DNA of 64,000 bases, taken from NCBI GenBank assembly GCA_965247385.1, contig CBDFHG010000002.1, positions 248,001 to 312,000 of the forward strand, given 5' to 3'. Below the pieces are notes generated by a model, which had not been told where the DNA came from, ran no database searches, and was given only the letters and a program-made list of their open reading frames with translations. The translations under genes were made by a program, and so were the position numbers. The DNA is from Thermohalobaculum sp965247385. Its GTDB lineage: Bacteria; Pseudomonadota; Alphaproteobacteria; Rhodobacterales; Rhodobacteraceae. Below are positions 17,579 through 26,243 of the stretch, piece after piece; position 1 is the first letter of the stretch; every line of letters begins with the position of its first letter.

Positions 17579-18318
17579 GCCACACCCCCGAGGAACTGCT
17601 GATCGTTACCCTGGCGGACATGCTGCACGGCGACCGCCACGTCGCCGTCGGCGCGGCCTCACCCATCCCCGGTGCCGCCGCCCTGTTGGCCAAGGCAGAA
17701 TCCCGCCGCCAAAATAATCGGCGCATGCACGTCTCGATCCTGCATTCCCTGCGCCACAACCCCTTCGCCGAGGGCGCGCGCGAGCTGTTCGACGCCGCCG
17801 GGCAAGGCCGCATCGACACCTTCTTCCTCGGGGGCGTGCAGATCGACGGCCAGGCCAACATCAACCTGGTCGGCATCGGTGATTATCCCAATGTGACCAA
17901 ACGTTTCCCTGGCTCGTTCGGCTCGGCCCTGATGTATTTCGCCGTACCCAGGGTGATCCTGTTTCGCGAGGAGCACAGCCCCCGCACCCTGGTTGAAAAG
18001 GTCGATTTCATCTCCGCCCCCGGCACCAGCCCGCCCGAGGTCTGGCGCCGCGGCGGCCCGAAGGCGCTGGTGACCAACCGCGCGGTGTTCTCGTTCAACT
18101 CCACCACCCCCCGCTTCCGGCTGGAAAGCGTCCATGGCGGCGACACGCCCGAAACCGTCGCCCGGGCCACCGGCTTCAGCTTCGACCACGCGCCGCAGAT
18201 CGGCGCGACCCCCGCGCCCACGCCGGAAAGACTGGAAAGATTGCGCCGGGATATTGCGCCGCAGATCGCGGGGTTCTATCCCCAGTTCGCGGAACGCATC
18301 TGGGGCGTGGCCACCTGA
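17575..18318 (+). CDS. CoA-transferase family I, beta subunit
   Basis: A 247-residue beta subunit partnering the preceding alpha subunit (ATGA overlap). Landmarks are AVGAASPIPGAAALLA near 24-39, the conserved block FFLGGVQIDGQANIN near 83-97, and VEKVDFISAPGTSPP near 142-156 with a C-terminal GYD/TN-like strand region. In several transferases a glutamate sits in an E-x-G near residue 50; in this N-terminal strand I see no such motif, which resembles the IpdB/GctB-like branch. Reaction could be CoA transfer or CoA-thioester hydrolysis. A CaiB-type gene follows after 32 bases. Confidence 0.83.
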   Translation: MSHTPEELLIVTLADMLHGDRHVAVGAASPIPGAAALLAKAESRRQNNRRMHVSILHSLRHNPFAEGARELFDAAGQGRIDTFFLGGVQIDGQANINLVGIGDYPNVTKRFPGSFGSALMYFAVPRVILFREEHSPRTLVEKVDFISAPGTSPPEVWRRGGPKALVTNRAVFSFNSTTPRFRLESVHGGDTPETVARATGFSFDHAPQIGATPAPTPERLERLRRDIAPQIAGFYPQFAERIWGVAT

Positions 18319-18350
18319 AGTGTAAACCTGACCAACGAATGGAGAAATGC

Positions 18351-19553
18351 ATGGGAGCGCTCGACGGCGTGAAGGTGATCGATCTGACACGGGTGCTCGG
18401 CGGCCCGTTCGGAACCCAGTGGCTGGGCGACCACGGCGCCGACGTCATCAAGATCGAGCCACCCCACGGCGACGACGTGCGCGGTTGGGGCCCCCCTTTC
18501 GACAAGGAGGCCGGGGCCGCCTCCTACTTCCTCGGCGTCAATCGCAACAAGCGCGGCATGGCGTTGGATCTGCGCCAAGCGCAGGGCCGCGACGTGCTGC
18601 TGCGCCTGCTGGAGGGCGCCGACGTGCTGGTCGAGAACTTCAAGCCCGGCGGCATGGAGAAATGGGGGCTCGGCTACGAGGACGTCCTGAAAGACCGCTT
18701 CCCCCGCTTGATTCACTGCCGCATCTCCGGCTTTGGCTCCGACGGCCCCCATGGCGGAATGCCGGGTTACGACGCCGTGGTCCAGGCCCAGGCAGGACTA
18801 ATGAGCGTCAATGGCCCCGAGGGCGGTCCGGCCACCCGCCTTGGCATCCCGCTGGTCGATATTGGCACCGGCATGGCGGCTGCATTCGGCATCGCCATGG
18901 CGCTCTACGAGCGGTCGAATTCCGGCCAGGGCCAGTATCTCGACATGACCCTATACGACACCGCCATCTCGATGCTGTTCCCCCATGCGGCCAACTTTTT
19001 CCTCAGCGGCAAGCACCCCCAGATCACCGGCAACACGCACTCGAACCTGTCGCCATACGACGCGTTTCCGACCAAGACCTGCAAGGTCTTCATCGCCGGC
19101 GGCAACGACACCCAGTTCCGCAAGATCTGCGAGACCGTCGGGCGACCCGAACTGGCCTCTGACCCGCGCTTCATCGACAATTCAGGACGGCTCGAGAACA
19201 AGCACGCGCTGCGCGCCGAGTTCAGCCCCGCCATGGCCCAGTGGGATGGCGAGGAGCTGGCCGCCGCCCTGATGAAGGCTGGCGCGCCCGCAGGCCCGGT
19301 GCTGGAAACCCATGAGGTTGTCGGGCATCCCCACACCCTGCACCGCGAAATGACCGTCGACATCGACGGCTTCCGCACCCTCGGCAACCCGATCAAGATG
19401 AGCCGCACCCCGCCCCAGGCCGCCCGCCTCCGCCCGCCTCGCTTCGGCCAGGACACCCGCGCGGTGTTGGCCGAGGCAGGCTACTCCGAGGCCGAGATCG
19501 AGGCCCTGATCGCCTCCGGCGCCGCCCTCGACGCCCCGCAATCCAGGGGATAA
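18351..19553 (+). CDS. CaiB/BaiF family (class III) CoA-transferase
   Basis: A 400-residue family III CoA-transferase. It opens with GALDGVKVIDLTRVLGGPF and ADVIKIEPP. The catalytic aspartate is in MPGYDAVVQAQAG near residue 142. The C-terminal half has AGAPAGPV and the closing TRAVLAEAGYSEAEIEAL helix. I start at the ATG at 18351, because GGAG lies 6 bases before it; an ATG 12 bases earlier lacks such a site. It probably forms an operon with the two-subunit CoA-transferase, which would put two different CoA-transfer chemistries in one pathway. Substrate unknown. Confidence 0.9.
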   Translation: MGALDGVKVIDLTRVLGGPFGTQWLGDHGADVIKIEPPHGDDVRGWGPPFDKEAGAASYFLGVNRNKRGMALDLRQAQGRDVLLRLLEGADVLVENFKPGGMEKWGLGYEDVLKDRFPRLIHCRISGFGSDGPHGGMPGYDAVVQAQAGLMSVNGPEGGPATRLGIPLVDIGTGMAAAFGIAMALYERSNSGQGQYLDMTLYDTAISMLFPHAANFFLSGKHPQITGNTHSNLSPYDAFPTKTCKVFIAGGNDTQFRKICETVGRPELASDPRFIDNSGRLENKHALRAEFSPAMAQWDGEELAAALMKAGAPAGPVLETHEVVGHPHTLHREMTVDIDGFRTLGNPIKMSRTPPQAARLRPPRFGQDTRAVLAEAGYSEAEIEALIASGAALDAPQSRG

Positions 19554-19593
19554 TTCGGAGTCTCGCTGAGCGAGACCCGCACACCCGATTGCC

Positions 19594-21108
19594 TCACGAC
19601 AACAGATAAAGCCCCACTCCCAGCACCGCCATCGCCGCCAACGAATAGACCCCGTTCCAACGCCAGGTCAGCACCGTTGTCGGTAACCCGGTGATCCCCG
19701 AAAGCAGGATCGGCCCGGTCGCATTCGGCGACGCGGTCATGCTCAACGCCCAACCGCCGCCCAAAGCCACCGCGATCAGGTCGGGATCGGCGGGCAGCAC
19801 CGGTAGGGCCGAGATCACCGCGCTGAGGAACACCACCACGATGATCGGGCTCACGGCGATGTTGCCGGACAGTATGATGATCGCGGGCAGGCTGAGCAGG
19901 AACAGCCAGGGCGGGACGCTCTCCAGCGCCAGACGCGCGGCAATCGCATCCACCGGCGCCAACCGTGCCGCAGCGGCACCGATGAACCCGGCAAGGCCCA
20001 GCAGACAGGCATCGCGGGTCATCCGGGGCAGCGGACCTTCGGAGATCTCGCCCAACCTCCGGCGCACCGCCCGGACACCCTGCCCCACCCCTTCGCCGGC
20101 ATTCTGGGTAAACACCCACCCGATCAGAACCAACGGCGCCATCAGCATCAGTGCCTGCGCCGTCGTGATGTCCAGTATCTCGCGCGCGGCGTAGGTGCCG
20201 GTGATCAGGAACAGCGCCACCAGCCCAAGGTCGCGCGCCGCGATCCCCGGGAACCGAACCAGCGGCGATCCTGGCGCCCGGCGGCGCGGGCGGCCCCAGC
20301 GCAGCCGGTCCTCGACCAAGCCGACCAGCAGGAAAACGCCCGAGAGGGCGAGCCCCAGCACCATCACCCGCGCCACGTTCAGCCCCGGCAGGGATTGCAG
20401 GATGATCGCCTGGGTCAGGGTCGTCGGCGCCCAGGTGATCACACAGGCAAACCCCCGGATCAGCGCCGAAAGCTGACGCTGCTCGCGAATGGCGGCGCGG
20501 CGCTCGTCTTCCTCGGTGACGACCGGCTCGGCCCTGACCCCGCGCTGCACCAGCGGCGACAACAGGCTGATGGCGCCGAAATTCAGCAGAACACCGGACA
20601 GATGCCCGCCCAGATAGGTCGCGACGAAGCGGCTGCCCGGTTGCTTGCTGGTCAGGAAATGCCCCATACTCAGCACCGCGGGCGAGGTCACTGCCGCCTC
20701 GCGCAGCAACGTCATCAGCAGGATAAAGGCGGCGAAGAAGGCCCCCTGATCGAGAGCATAGCGGGCAGCTTTCCAACCATCACCGCTGGCGGAAAGCCCC
20801 GCCGTCAGCGCCAGCGCCACCCCAAGCAGCACCCATTCCCGGATTCCGAAACGCGGGCTCACCACCAGCACCACCAACAACGCCGCACCGCGCCCCAGCA
20901 ACCCGGCGGCCTCGACTTCCCCGACCATATAGACCAGTTCCAGCGCCGCCAGCCCAACCATCGCCGGCGCGGTCAATCTGGAAAGCCTGGTGCCTGCCGC
21001 GTCGAGCATTCCCGGTATCGCCCCATCAGTTGCCGCGTTAAGTTGCGAGTCGTAGCAACGATCCCGCATCTTTCCCAGCATCACCGATGACGGAGCCATC
21101 ACCACCAT
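19594..21108 (-). CDS. Polytopic membrane protein, possible ion-coupled transporter
   Basis: Up to 504 residues with about ten to twelve hydrophobic helices and two hairpin-like segments rich in Gly, Ser, Asn and Pro (SGVLLNFGAISLLSPL near 170-185; SGNIAVSPIIVVVFLS near 415-430; MTASPNATGPILLSG near 456-470). Paired re-entrant-like motifs of this sort occur in anion/citrate/arsenite (ion-transporter superfamily) permeases, but I do not recognise a specific family. The start is uncertain: the longest frame starts at 21108, overlapping the divergent gene's ATG, while internal ATG codons at 21069 or 21009 would free that region. Neither has a strong ribosome-binding site. Confidence 0.7.
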   Translation of the reverse strand: MVVMAPSSVMLGKMRDRCYDSQLNAATDGAIPGMLDAAGTRLSRLTAPAMVGLAALELVYMVGEVEAAGLLGRGAALLVVLVVSPRFGIREWVLLGVALALTAGLSASGDGWKAARYALDQGAFFAAFILLMTLLREAAVTSPAVLSMGHFLTSKQPGSRFVATYLGGHLSGVLLNFGAISLLSPLVQRGVRAEPVVTEEDERRAAIREQRQLSALIRGFACVITWAPTTLTQAIILQSLPGLNVARVMVLGLALSGVFLLVGLVEDRLRWGRPRRRAPGSPLVRFPGIAARDLGLVALFLITGTYAAREILDITTAQALMLMAPLVLIGWVFTQNAGEGVGQGVRAVRRRLGEISEGPLPRMTRDACLLGLAGFIGAAAARLAPVDAIAARLALESVPPWLFLLSLPAIIILSGNIAVSPIIVVVFLSAVISALPVLPADPDLIAVALGGGWALSMTASPNATGPILLSGITGLPTTVLTWRWNGVYSLAAMAVLGVGLYLLS

Positions 21109-22228
21109 GATAACCGCACAACCACTGGCCGGATTGCTGGTGCTGGACCTCTCGCAAGGGATCGCCGGCCCCTATTGCGGCCGGCTTCTCGCCGATCACG
21201 GGGCGCGGGTGCTGAAGGTTGAACCACCCCAGGGCGACTGGATGCGCGAACTCGGCGCCGGTCCGGACAGTACCTCGGTCAGCGCGCTCTACTACAACCT
21301 TGGCAAGCAAAGCCTGGTCCTGAACCTGAAGGACCCTCGGGGCCTGAACCGCGCCCTGGCGCTGGCGGAACGGGCCGATGTCGTGATCGAAAGCGCCCGC
21401 CCCGGGGCGACGGCAAAGCTCGGGATCGGTTTCGACGCAGTGCGGGCGCGCAACCCCTCGGTGATCTACCTTACCATATCGGGCTACGGCCGAACCGGCC
21501 CACGCGCCGCCGACCCGATGACCGACACGGTGGCGCAGGCGTTTTCCGGCTTTATGTCGATCAACCGGGGCCGCGACGGCATCCCGCACAAGACCGACAC
21601 CACCATTGTCGATGCGGTCACCGGGATGTACGCTTTCCAGGCCGTCAGCATGGCGCTCTGGCCCGCTGGCGCCCGCCAGGCCCGACAGGCGCAGCATATC
21701 GACGTGTCGCTGATACAGTCGGCGGCGGCGCTCCTCGGGCCGAAGGTAATGGAGACCGCCTATCTCGGCCGCCCGCCCGAGGCGATCAACCCGCCCGCCG
21801 GCAGTTACGCCACCCGCGACGGCTGGGTCGCGGTGACACTGGTGCGCGAGACGCATTTCCAGGCGTTGGCCGGCGCGATCGGCGAACCCGGCTTGGTGTC
21901 GGACCCGCGCTTTGCCAGTTTCGCCGCCCGATCGCAGAACCTCGCCCCGCTCCTGGAGATAATCTCCACCCGCTTCGCCGAACGGACAACCGACGACTGG
22001 GTCGCCCGGTTGACCGGCGCGGGCGTTTTGGCCAGCCGGATCAACGAATTCACCGATTGGCTGGCCGAACCACAGGTCGCGGGAGCAAATTCCGCGCCCA
22101 AGGTCGAGGTTCTGCCCGGCACATCTCTGCCGGTCCCGCACAACCCCGGACACTCGGCACCAAACCGGCCCTGCCCGGCGTTCGGCGAACACACCGAAGC
22201 TGTCCTGCGGGAATTCGGACTGGACTGA
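21107..22228 (+). CDS. CaiB/BaiF family (class III) CoA-transferase
   Basis: A 373-residue family III CoA-transferase, shorter than the other four here. It has LLVLDLSQGIAGPYCGR, ARVLKVEPPQGDW and the catalytic-aspartate segment DPMTDTVAQAFSG near 145-157, in which the usual GYD is MTD with the aspartate retained. The C-terminal region is compact, ending AFGEHTEAVLREFGLD. Its start codon lies on top of the possible start codon of the divergent membrane-protein gene, so the two must share or exclude each other's leader. GGAG at 21092-21095 is 11 bases upstream of the ATG. Confidence 0.88.
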   Translation: MITAQPLAGLLVLDLSQGIAGPYCGRLLADHGARVLKVEPPQGDWMRELGAGPDSTSVSALYYNLGKQSLVLNLKDPRGLNRALALAERADVVIESARPGATAKLGIGFDAVRARNPSVIYLTISGYGRTGPRAADPMTDTVAQAFSGFMSINRGRDGIPHKTDTTIVDAVTGMYAFQAVSMALWPAGARQARQAQHIDVSLIQSAAALLGPKVMETAYLGRPPEAINPPAGSYATRDGWVAVTLVRETHFQALAGAIGEPGLVSDPRFASFAARSQNLAPLLEIISTRFAERTTDDWVARLTGAGVLASRINEFTDWLAEPQVAGANSAPKVEVLPGTSLPVPHNPGHSAPNRPCPAFGEHTEAVLREFGLD

Positions 22229-22364
22229 GCGCCTGAACCGTCGTGCTACGGCTTAACCGGGCAATCCAGTCTTTGCTTCGACGGCTTGAGAGCCGGATGC
22301 CGGTGTCAAGCACGGGCATGACACAGGGGGCCGGACAGGCGCATAAATCCCGGCAGGGGGCGGC

Positions 22365-22403
22365 GCACCGAAAGCGTCAGCTTTCGGACAGGCGCAAAAT
22401 ACC
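22365..22403 (+). repeat. Dispersed 39-bp repeat, copy A
   Basis: This segment includes the hairpin CCGAAAGC-GTCA-GCTTTCGG (22368-22387). It matches the reverse complement of 60724-60762 with about six differences over 39 bases. Both copies lie in intergenic sequence just past a CaiB-type gene. Confidence 0.6.
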
Positions 22404-22421
22404 AAGACCCGTTGATCGAAG

Positions 22422-22463
22422 CCTATCCGCCATAACCGTCGTGTCCCGGGTCAAGCCCGGGAC
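22422..22463 (+). repeat. Dispersed 42-bp palindromic repeat, copy A
   Basis: It ends in the hairpin GTCCCGGG-TCAAG-CCCGGGAC (22443-22463). The 42-base unit recurs inverted at 36915-36956, differing mainly in the hairpin loop. With the preceding repeat, it makes the 279-base gap between the CoA-transferase and HisA-like genes almost entirely repeat-derived. Confidence 0.65.
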
Positions 22464-22507
22464 AGCGGATCTTCGGGTCGATGGGTCGGAAACAATCAAA
22501 CCTCGTA

Positions 22508-23251
22508 TCAGACGAACGCGGCGATCGGCTCCGGGGTCGGCTTGGCCAGTTCCAGTGCTTCGTCCAGCGTGAAAGCGCCTTCGAACAGCGCCCGGCCAAC
22601 GATGACGCCGGAGATGTTGTAGAGGTACTTCAGTGCCGAAATGTCATCCAGCGACCGGGCAAACCCACTGGCAATCACCGGGGTCGAGGTCTCGGAAGCC
22701 AGCTTGGTGACCAGCGCCATGCTCGACTCCGGCAACTCCAGATCGAGGTCAATATCGGTGAAGATGACCTGCGACAGTGGCCATTCGGCGAACTGCTTGA
22801 CGAAGTCGATGGCGCCGAAGGCGGTGCTCTCGCGCCAACCGTTGATCACCACATTGCCCTGCCAGACATCGATGGCGACGGCAATCTGGTCCGGGTAGGC
22901 ATAGCTGAGTTCCTTCACCATCTGCGGTGCGCGCACGGCGGCGGTGCCAAAGACCATGCGCCCGGCCCCGGCGTCGAACCATTCGCGCACCTGCTCGGCG
23001 CTGCGAATGCCGCCCGCTACCTGCACCGGGGTGTTGGCCTGCCGGATGATGTCGCAGATCAACTCCGCATTGCTGCCGCTGCCGGCGACCGCATCGAGGT
23101 CGACCACATGCAGCCATTCAGCGCCCGCCTGGGCGAACTCCTTGGCGGTCTCCAGCGGGTCGGCGTCAAAAGTGACCGGTTCGTCGATCCGGCCATGGAC
23201 CAGATTCACGCAGCATCCGCCGCGCAGAGCGATATAGGGATAGATTACCAT
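22508..23251 (-). CDS. HisA-like isomerase paralogue with altered active site
   Basis: A 247-residue (beta/alpha)8-barrel protein of the HisA/HisF family. HisA normally isomerises ProFAR in histidine biosynthesis using two aspartates, about residues 8 and 128. Here the first strand reads YPYIALRGG, so residue 8 is Ala instead of Asp; the second aspartate is kept (AIDVWQG, Asp128). Phosphate-binding loops are present as VAGGIRS near 78-84 and VIASGFARS near 202-210, the latter with Phe for the usual Gly. No other his gene is nearby, so this is probably a paralogue with another role. GGAGGAAA precedes the ATG at 23251. It is divergent from a MaoC gene, sharing a 241-base leader. Confidence 0.85.
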   Translation of the reverse strand: MVIYPYIALRGGCCVNLVHGRIDEPVTFDADPLETAKEFAQAGAEWLHVVDLDAVAGSGSNAELICDIIRQANTPVQVAGGIRSAEQVREWFDAGAGRMVFGTAAVRAPQMVKELSYAYPDQIAVAIDVWQGNVVINGWRESTAFGAIDFVKQFAEWPLSQVIFTDIDLDLELPESSMALVTKLASETSTPVIASGFARSLDDISALKYLYNISGVIVGRALFEGAFTLDEALELAKPTPEPIAAFV

Positions 23252-23492
23252 AGTGTTTCCTCCGCCAGACCGGTTGATTGTTCGTCACATGGCAGAAACA
23301 GCGACCGCCAACCGGGTCTCGATCCGGTCCGGTCCCGGTGCGTCCAATCAATGGTCGGCGATATGGCGCATGGAATCAACTCTTGCCTGCTCCAATCGCG
23401 ACCCTTGCAAAATCCTTGGCGACAAGATCACACTTGCAACACCCCCCGGCGCCGAAACATGCCGGAAAATCATCCACATACAGGAGCCGCCA

Positions 23493-23984
23493 ATGACCGG
23501 TGAAAAGATCGACCCGCTTGCCCTGAAATTCTGCGAGCCGCGCTATTTCGAGGATTTCGAGGTCGGGGAACGATTCTATTTGCCCTCGCGAACGATGACC
23601 GAGGGGGTTTTTTCGGCTTTCCAGGCCGCCTCGGGCGACAATCACCCGATCCACTACGACCGGCACTATTGCCAGTCGCAGGGCCACCGTGACCTGCTGG
23701 CGCACGGGCTTCAGGTCTTGATCCAGGCCTGCATCGGCGCCAGCGTGTTGCCCCAGATGATGGGGCCGTCGCTGATCGGCTTCCTCGAGCAGTCATCGCG
23801 CTTTCTCAAAGGGGTTTATTGTGGTGACACGCTGTATCCGGGGGCCGAGATATCCGCGCTGAAGGCGCAGCGCACCACCGGCGTGATGACCTGCCGGATC
23901 ACCATCCACAACCAGGACGGCGATCTGGTGCTGGAGGGCGAGCAAACATATCTGCTGCGAATGCAAAACCCGCAGCGGGAATAG
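23493..23984 (+). CDS. MaoC-like (R)-specific enoyl-CoA hydratase
   Basis: A 163-residue single hot-dog-fold hydratase. The hydratase-2 motif is intact as SGDNHPIHYD near 46-55, with the Asp/His pair that adds water to enoyl-CoA, and LLAHGLQ follows. It lacks a second domain, so it should act as a dimer. AGGAG lies 6 bases before the ATG at 23493; the longer upstream frame is not needed. The FadB-like gene starts 143 bases downstream on the same strand, so both may be co-expressed. The natural substrate is unknown; relatives act on enoyl-CoAs of various chain length or on mesaconyl-CoA. Confidence 0.9.
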   Translation: MTGEKIDPLALKFCEPRYFEDFEVGERFYLPSRTMTEGVFSAFQAASGDNHPIHYDRHYCQSQGHRDLLAHGLQVLIQACIGASVLPQMMGPSLIGFLEQSSRFLKGVYCGDTLYPGAEISALKAQRTTGVMTCRITIHNQDGDLVLEGEQTYLLRMQNPQRE

Positions 23985-24126
23985 CGCCGCAACCCGGCAG
24001 TGGCCTGGCCATTTCACAGGATGAAACAGTTTAGAGGCCACCCGCCGGAACGCTTGCGATGGCATACCAAATACTAAAGGATGAATCAGACGGCGCAAAC
24101 GCCGCACTCGCTCAAGGGGGACGCTG

Positions 24127-26220
24127 ATGAACGATCTCGTGCGCTATGCGCTCGAAGGTGATGCTGCTGTGCTCACTGTAGACAATCCGCCGGTCAACGC
24201 GCTTGGGCACGGTGTTCGGACCGGTTTGCTGGAAGGGATTGAACGGGCAATCGCCGACGATGACGTGGCCGCGATCGTGATCATCTGCGAGGGCCGGACC
24301 TTCTTCGCCGGGGCCGACATCTCGGAATTCGGCAAACCGCCGGTCTCGCCGACCCTGCGCGAGATCCATGAAGTCATGGACGACAGCCCAAAACCCATCG
24401 TTGCCGGTATCCACGGAACGGCGTTGGGCGGCGGGTTGGAGACCGCGCTTGCCTGCCACTACCGGCTCGCGGTGCCGTCCGCCAAGCTTGGCCTGCCCGA
24501 GGTGAAACTCGGCATCCTGCCCGGAGCCGGCGGCACGCAGCGTCTGCCGCGTCTGATCGGTGTCGAGCGGGCAATCGAGATGATCTGCACCGGCACCCCG
24601 ATAGGCGCCCGCCAGGCCAACGAGATGGGTGTGGTGGATTGCATTGTCGAGGATGACCTGCTTGCGGCAACCCTCGATTTTGCCGCCGATGTCGTGGACG
24701 CGGAGCGCCCGCTGGGCAGGGTTCGCGACCGAGACCGGCTGATCGCCGAAGCCGCACGGCGGCCCGAATCCTTCCACGCCGCCCGCAAGCACTATGCCAA
24801 GATCAAACGCAACCTGATCGCGCCCCAGCATTGCATCTCGGCCATCCAGGCCGCCACCGAGATGAGCTTCGAGGGCGGCATGCGACGCGAGCGCGAGCTG
24901 TTCACCGAACTTCTGAACTCCGACCAGTCAAAGGCGCAGCGCCATTTCTTCTTTGCCGAGCGCAACGCCAGCAAGATTCCCGACGTGCCGCGCGACACCC
25001 CGCGCCGTGAAATCAATACCGCGGCGGTCATCGGCGCCGGCACCATGGGCGCCGGCATCGCGATGAATTTCGCCAATGCGGGCATTCCGACGGTGATTGT
25101 CGAAAACAGCCAGGAAGCGCTCGACTATGGCATGGCCACAATCCGGCGGAACTACGAGAACAGCGCCGCCAAGCGCAGGATCAGCGCGGCGGATGTCGAT
25201 GCGCGCATGGCGCTCCTGACCCCCAGCCTCGACCTTGCCGATATATCCGGGGCCGATATCATCATCGAGGCGGTGTTCGAAAACATGGATGTCAAGAAGG
25301 AGCTGTTCGCCAAACTCGACACCATCGCCAAACCGGGCGCGATCCTGGCCACCAATACCTCGACCCTGGACGTGGATCGGATCGCCGCCGTCACCGCCCG
25401 TGCGGAGGATGTCATCGGATTGCATTTCTTCAGTCCTGCCAATGTGATGCGGCTGCTGGAAGAAGTAAGAGGTGAGAAAACCTCCATTGAGGTAATCGCC
25501 ACCTGCATGAACCTGGCGAAACGCATCTCCAAGGTGCCGGTAATGGCCCGTGTCTGCCATGGCTTCATCGGCAACCGGATGCTGCACGCTTATTTCGACC
25601 AAGCCTATGCCCTGCTCTACGAGGGCTGCCAGCCGCGGCATGTCGACAAGGCGATCTATGACTTCGGTCTCAAAATGGGCCCCTTCGCCATGGCCGACCT
25701 CGCCGGGCTCGATGTCAGCTGGCGCATCCGCCAGGAAACCGGCCAGACCCAGCCGATCGCCGACCGGCTTTGCCAGATGGGCCGCTTCGGCCAAAAGACC
25801 GAAGCGGGCTTCTACCGTTACTCCCCGTACAGCCGTGACCCGATGCCCGACGCCGAGGTGGCCGCCATCGTCGAGGAGGAGGGCCTGAAGCGCCACGGCG
25901 AACGGCGCCGGATCGACCCCGACGAGATCGTCAACCGCTGCATGCTGGCGCTGGTCAACGAGGGCGCGAAGATCCTCGAGGAAGGCATTGCGCTGCGCGC
26001 CTCCGACATCGACGTGGCCTATGTCTACGGCTACAGCTTCCCGATCTATCGCGGCGGCCCGATGTTCTGGGCCGACCAGATGGGGCTGGGAGAGGTGCTG
26101 GAGGCAATCAAGGGCTTCCATGCCGCGGGCCACGGCGATGTTTGGCAACCGGCGCCGCTGATCGAACGGCTGGCCGCCGAGGACCAGGGTTTCGCCGATT
26201 TCGACAAGAGCGAGGACTGA
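24127..26220 (+). CDS. Bifunctional enoyl-CoA hydratase / 3-hydroxyacyl-CoA dehydrogenase (FadB/FadJ-like)
   Basis: A 697-residue multifunctional beta-oxidation protein. Residues 1-190 form a crotonase domain with both catalytic glutamates (GGGLETALA near 103-111 and GLPEVKLGILPGAGG near 123-137). Residues about 295-480 are the NAD-binding 3-hydroxyacyl-CoA dehydrogenase domain (VIGAGTMGAGIA near 300-311, LHFFSPANVM with the catalytic His). Two C-terminal 3HCDH domains follow, ending in GYSFPIYRGGPMFWAD. It therefore hydrates 2-enoyl-CoA and oxidises the (S)-3-hydroxyacyl-CoA. The length is typical of stand-alone peroxisomal-type proteins of this class. No thiolase gene is adjacent. Confidence 0.95.
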   Translation: MNDLVRYALEGDAAVLTVDNPPVNALGHGVRTGLLEGIERAIADDDVAAIVIICEGRTFFAGADISEFGKPPVSPTLREIHEVMDDSPKPIVAGIHGTALGGGLETALACHYRLAVPSAKLGLPEVKLGILPGAGGTQRLPRLIGVERAIEMICTGTPIGARQANEMGVVDCIVEDDLLAATLDFAADVVDAERPLGRVRDRDRLIAEAARRPESFHAARKHYAKIKRNLIAPQHCISAIQAATEMSFEGGMRRERELFTELLNSDQSKAQRHFFFAERNASKIPDVPRDTPRREINTAAVIGAGTMGAGIAMNFANAGIPTVIVENSQEALDYGMATIRRNYENSAAKRRISAADVDARMALLTPSLDLADISGADIIIEAVFENMDVKKELFAKLDTIAKPGAILATNTSTLDVDRIAAVTARAEDVIGLHFFSPANVMRLLEEVRGEKTSIEVIATCMNLAKRISKVPVMARVCHGFIGNRMLHAYFDQAYALLYEGCQPRHVDKAIYDFGLKMGPFAMADLAGLDVSWRIRQETGQTQPIADRLCQMGRFGQKTEAGFYRYSPYSRDPMPDAEVAAIVEEEGLKRHGERRRIDPDEIVNRCMLALVNEGAKILEEGIALRASDIDVAYVYGYSFPIYRGGPMFWADQMGLGEVLEAIKGFHAAGHGDVWQPAPLIERLAAEDQGFADFDKSED

Positions 26221-26243
26221 ATGGGCCGGCCAGTGAAGCCAGC

